From Reyranella sp. (GTDB taxonomy: Bacteria; Pseudomonadota; Alphaproteobacteria; Reyranellales; Reyranellaceae): a stretch of DNA of 8,972 nt. This document shows, in pieces, positions 6,464 through 8,972 of this stretch. The notes below the pieces were generated by a model. That model was not told the origin of the DNA and ran no database searches. It saw only the letters and a program-made list of their open reading frames with translations. The stretch lies in assembly GCA_016780605.1 (NCBI GenBank), contig JADHLS010000163.1, forward strand, positions 1 through 8,972, written 5' to 3'. Within the stretch, counting starts at the first letter, position 1. Each line of letters opens with the position of its first letter. The translations under genes were made by a program, and so were the position numbers.

Positions 6464-7550
6464 CGATCTCGCCGTTCACGACCTTGGGGAACTGGTCGAA
6501 GTGACCCTTGAACGTCTTCAGGCGCGGCGTCGCCACGATGGCGGCCGTGCCGACGGCGAACTCGAGGATCATCAGTGCGATCGATTCGGCATTGTGCAGC
6601 TTGAACCACTTGCCGATGCCGAGGAAATGGCCCTGGAAGGCATAGGCGTTGTCGTTGATCTCGATGCCGGTGTTGTCGCGCGGGCCGACGAAGTGGCACA
6701 TCTCGTGGATCACGGTCCATTGCTTCTCGACCGGGGCCGGCTGGTTGGTGAAGATCGGCCCGAGGAACACCGTGTGGCCCGGCGCCTTTATGGTCACGCC
6801 CTTGTCGACATAGATCTGGAACTGCTTGGTCGAGAGCTTGTCGCCGCCGCGCACGGTCCAGGCGATGACGCCGGGGTCGGCCTTGGGATCGAACATGATG
6901 ATGCTGTCGATGCCCTGCGCGCCGAAGGCATTGGCCCGCGACACCTGGAAGTGGATGGCCGACACGATCTTGAGCAGGAAGGCGGCGTCGCTCGAGGTCA
7001 CCTTCACCTTGGCGGTCTCGAAATGCTTGTTCAGCCACGCCATGGTCGTCGGCGTCTGATGCAAGAGCTTGAAGCGCAGCATCATCAGCGTGCGCTCGAG
7101 ATCCTTCAGGATCTGCTTTCCCTCCGCCACCATCTGGTCGCCGGTCTGCGGCTTCGGCGGCGTCGTCGAGGGCGTACCGGCCGCCTGGCCGGGCCGGCCG
7201 TCGAGGCCAAGCCGGCCGGCGGGGACGTCCTCCGACTCGCAAATGAACTTGGTCAGCGCCTTGATGGTCGGCCCATGCGGATCGATGCGCCCGTCCGGTC
7301 GGCTCAGCACCTCCGATTGGAACTTGTCGATCGCCGCTTGCGTCTTGGGACCGATCAGCCCGTCCTCGGCCAGCAGGAGGTCCGGTCCGCCGTCGTCCGG
7401 CGGCACCGAATTCAGGAACGCCTGGACGAGTTTGACATCGCTCTTCTTGTTCGCGCCGCCTTTGCCGACCGCCGCGCTGATCGGCTTGTCGGTGGCCTCG
7501 TGGCTGCAGAAGAAGCACGTCCTGAAGGATGAATGCGCGACCAGCGACAT
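6453..7550 (-). CDS. peptidoglycan-binding domain fused to an M35-like (Asp-zincin) metallopeptidase
   Basis: A 365-aa protein, taking the ATG at 7550 as start because GAGGGAG (complement of 7560-7566) lies 9 bases upstream; an upstream TTG at 7583 has no such site. Residues about 24-100 form a peptidoglycan-binding-type domain: ISAAVGKGG, SDVKLVQAFLN and EDGLIGPKTQAAIDKFQ. A Gly/Pro/Thr linker (about 110-137) follows. The C-terminal part has the zinc motif H282-E283-M-C-H286, then IND300NAYAFQGHF and LHNAESIA. This spacing resembles M35 peptidases (deuterolysin and Lys-specific endopeptidase), whose third ligand is the Asp of a T-D-x-x-AYG segment, so D300 is the candidate. E283 would be the catalytic base. 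There is no signal peptide; the N-terminus instead has a C12-x2-C15 pair. The likely role is cleavage of proteins or peptides at the cell wall, possibly as a delivered toxin. Fold good, substrate unknown. Confidence 0.82.
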   Translation of the reverse strand: MSLVAHSSFRTCFFCSHEATDKPISAAVGKGGANKKSDVKLVQAFLNSVPPDDGGPDLLLAEDGLIGPKTQAAIDKFQSEVLSRPDGRIDPHGPTIKALTKFICESEDVPAGRLGLDGRPGQAAGTPSTTPPKPQTGDQMVAEGKQILKDLERTLMMLRFKLLHQTPTTMAWLNKHFETAKVKVTSSDAAFLLKIVSAIHFQVSRANAFGAQGIDSIIMFDPKADPGVIAWTVRGGDKLSTKQFQIYVDKGVTIKAPGHTVFLGPIFTNQPAPVEKQWTVIHEMCHFVGPRDNTGIEINDNAYAFQGHFLGIGKWFKLHNAESIALMILEFAVGTAAIVATPRLKTFKGHFDQFPKVVNGEIVTG

Positions 7551-7580
7551 ATTTGCCGTCTCCCTCGAAACAAGAAGCGA

Positions 7581-7605
7581 CAAGGCCGGCCCCCCGGCCG
7601 CCTTG
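7581..7605 (-). terminator. imperfect GC hairpin with T-rich tail
   Basis: On the minus strand CAAGG-(CGG)-CCGG pairs with CCGG-CCTTG around a GGGG loop: nine base pairs with a 3-base bulge. The following bases are T-rich (TTGTCGCTTCTTGTTTC counting from the last stem bases). The hairpin is about 90 bases after the stop of the upstream minus-strand gene and 30 bases before the start of the metallopeptidase gene, so it could separate their transcription. The tail is interrupted by G and C, and the call is tentative. Confidence 0.4.
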
Positions 7606-7695
7606 GCGACGCCAAGCAGTATGGCTCAGTCGTAAGCGCAATTTTGTGGGCTGTCCGTGCGCATCGTCACAAAGCGCGGGACGCGTCGACAATTT

Positions 7696-8972
7696 TCACC
7701 TCTGACTGGCAAACACGCCCGACGCCTTGTAGGAGGACTGGTTGGTGCCGATCGCGAAGGTCCCCGCCTGGTACTTCACGGCATCGCCGGGTGCGGCGAA
7801 GAAGCCGCCGTTCAGCGCGCCCGACTGTCCGCCGCCCGTGAAGTTGCCGGTGAAGGTCTGGCCGGCCGTGCCCGGCGTGCCTTGCGTCGCGCCCTGGTAG
7901 CCGCGGCCATCGAAGCTGCCGGTGAAGGCGCCGGAGCGCGTCGCGAAGTTCCAGATGTTCTGGTAGCTGCCCGAGCTGCCGTGGACCTGGCCGTTGTTGT
8001 TCACGATGCCCGACATGAAACCCGAATAGGTCGCGGTGCCGGTAAGAGGCATCTGGATCGCCGTGGTCGGCGTGCCGGCGACATAGGCGCCGACCGCGGT
8101 GTAGGTGGTCTGCGGAGCGTTGGGGTCGGGGACCTTGCTGCCCCACCAGCCCCAGCTCAGGAATTCGCAGGCGCAGGCGCCGGGTGTGCCTTGGGCCGGG
8201 ATCTGGAAGGGAATGGGCGCGGCGCTGGCCGTCGCGATCACGCTGGTGTCGGTCGCCTGCGTGGTTCGACCCTGCGTTTGCCAGGACGACAGCCGCGAGA
8301 TGTCGTTGTACTGCGTGACCATGATGTAGGTCTTGTCGTCGATGAAGCTGCTGTTGGCCGTGCCGCGTCCGCCGAGGCCACCCAGCTGCAAGGTGGTGGT
8401 CGAGGGCACGGCCGGCCCTGAGAGGTTGCTCACCGCGATCGTGCCCCTGGCCTCGCCGGTGGCCGCGTCGGTGGTGATCGAGATCGCACCCGGCGCCAGC
8501 AGGTTGGGCGAGGTCGACGGCGTGACGGTGCTGCCGGGCTGCCCGAAGGCGACGCCCGCCACGAAGCCGGTCAAAGTCTGGCTGGTGCGCGACGTGCCGG
8601 GCGGCGTGGGCAGCGCCGGAGGCGGCAGCGTCGGAGGCAGCACCGTCGGCACGGCAGACGCCGTGACGACCGGCTGGCTGCGCGGATTGCCGGCCGCCGC
8701 GGCGATCACTGTGACGGTCACCGCCGCCGTCGTCTGCCGGCCGGTTTGCAGCACCTCGGCATTGGCGTTGCTGAGCGCGGTGGTGAGCGTGTTGCTCGCG
8801 ACGTTGGGCGGCCCGCTCGGCCCAACGGCGGGAGCCTGGCCGGAATTCTGGCTGGAGAAGCCGGACCTTTCCGACGAGGCGTCGGCGCTCTTGTTGCCGT
8901 TTGACGCAGCGCCTTCGAGCTGCTTCAGGGCGCCGGCGAGGCCGCCTTGCTTCACGAGCGCCGGTGCGCCCG
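7696..8972 (-). CDS. C-terminal part of a large surface-type protein (FecR-domain/TbpB-like C-terminal beta domain)
   Basis: The frame is open from the right edge of the window to the TGA at 7696-7698, giving 424 visible residues. The GTG at 8955 is probably internal, because the frame continues upstream as GAPAL. The first part is low-complexity Ala/Ser/Asn/Gly with a Pro-rich stretch (about 8600-8651). A beta-rich region follows with SSFIDDKTYIMVTQYND, then a CAC pair and LSWGWWGS (about 8139-8175). The last 120 residues are Gly/Thr/Phe-rich repeats such as GTATYSGFMSG, GAFTGSFDGRGYQG and YQAGTFAIG, ending in SGVFASQR. This ending is what I know from large alphaproteobacterial FecR-domain proteins with a C-terminal transferrin-binding-protein-like barrel. 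The FecR part itself would be outside the window and is not seen. The protein is likely exported, but its N-terminus is missing. Function unknown; an adhesin or ligand-binding role is a guess. Confidence 0.82.
   Translation of the reverse strand, partial: GAPALVKQGGLAGALKQLEGAASNGNKSADASSERSGFSSQNSGQAPAVGPSGPPNVASNTLTTALSNANAEVLQTGRQTTAAVTVTVIAAAAGNPRSQPVVTASAVPTVLPPTLPPPALPTPPGTSRTSQTLTGFVAGVAFGQPGSTVTPSTSPNLLAPGAISITTDAATGEARGTIAVSNLSGPAVPSTTTLQLGGLGGRGTANSSFIDDKTYIMVTQYNDISRLSSWQTQGRTTQATDTSVIATASAAPIPFQIPAQGTPGACACEFLSWGWWGSKVPDPNAPQTTYTAVGAYVAGTPTTAIQMPLTGTATYSGFMSGIVNNNGQVHGSSGSYQNIWNFATRSGAFTGSFDGRGYQGATQGTPGTAGQTFTGNFTGGGQSGALNGGFFAAPGDAVKYQAGTFAIGTNQSSYKASGVFASQR

Noticed and set aside
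6168..7532. 454-codon open frame on the + strand
   Set aside because: It is antisense to the metallopeptidase gene and has no recognisable protein features.
6421..7692. 423-codon open frame on the - strand
   Set aside because: It is a shifted reading of the metallopeptidase gene, with Arg/Gly-rich composition and no motifs, while the overlapping frame carries two domains.
7657..8421. 254-codon open frame on the + strand
   Set aside because: It is antisense to the glycine-rich surface-type protein, and its composition reflects only the complement of that gene.

Overview
The window is GC-rich, with strong G/C preference at third codon positions and long open antisense frames. Ribosome-binding sites are GGAGG-like. 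This fits a soil or water alphaproteobacterium (Rhodospirillales/Hyphomicrobiales type, Reyranella- or Bradyrhizobium-like); the placement is inferred from protein style and base composition, not from a marker gene. No tRNA, rRNA, CRISPR array, insertion sequence or intact prophage is visible.

Layout. (1) 99-2309 (+): a complete DMSO-reductase-family molybdopterin oxidoreductase with a [4Fe-4S] motif but no Tat leader. (2) 2310-2368: two small GC-rich palindromes in inverted orientation, filling the gap between convergent genes. (3) 2373-2975 (-) and 3140-4270 (+): a divergent pair. One is a 200-aa protein with a possible lysozyme-like active-site pattern. The other resembles family GH75 chitosanases. 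Neither has a signal peptide. (4) 4295-5890 (-): a periplasmic family-5 (peptide/nickel type) ABC substrate-binding protein with a clear signal peptide. (5) 5989-6258 (+): a small membrane protein with about three helices. (6) 6332-6463 (+): a short fragment that looks like the beginning of a PAS sensor domain. (7) 6453-7550 (-): a peptidoglycan-binding domain joined to an M35 (Asp-zincin)-like metallopeptidase, without a signal peptide. (8) 7696 to the right edge (-): the C-terminal part of a large low-complexity protein ending in a glycine-rich beta domain like those of FecR-domain/TbpB-like surface proteins.

How the genes fit together. There is no obvious operon: most neighbours are convergent or divergent, and the transporter protein lacks its permease and ATPase genes here. 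The theme that stands out is three genes for candidate cell-wall or polymer-degrading proteins (lysozyme-like, GH75-like, peptidoglycan-binding metallopeptidase), all without recognisable export signals. They sit within about 5 kb, together with a large surface-type protein. That makes signal-independent delivery (for example a contractile injection system or phage-like lysis) a testable idea, not a demonstrated one. The gaps between genes are all shorter than 300 bases.
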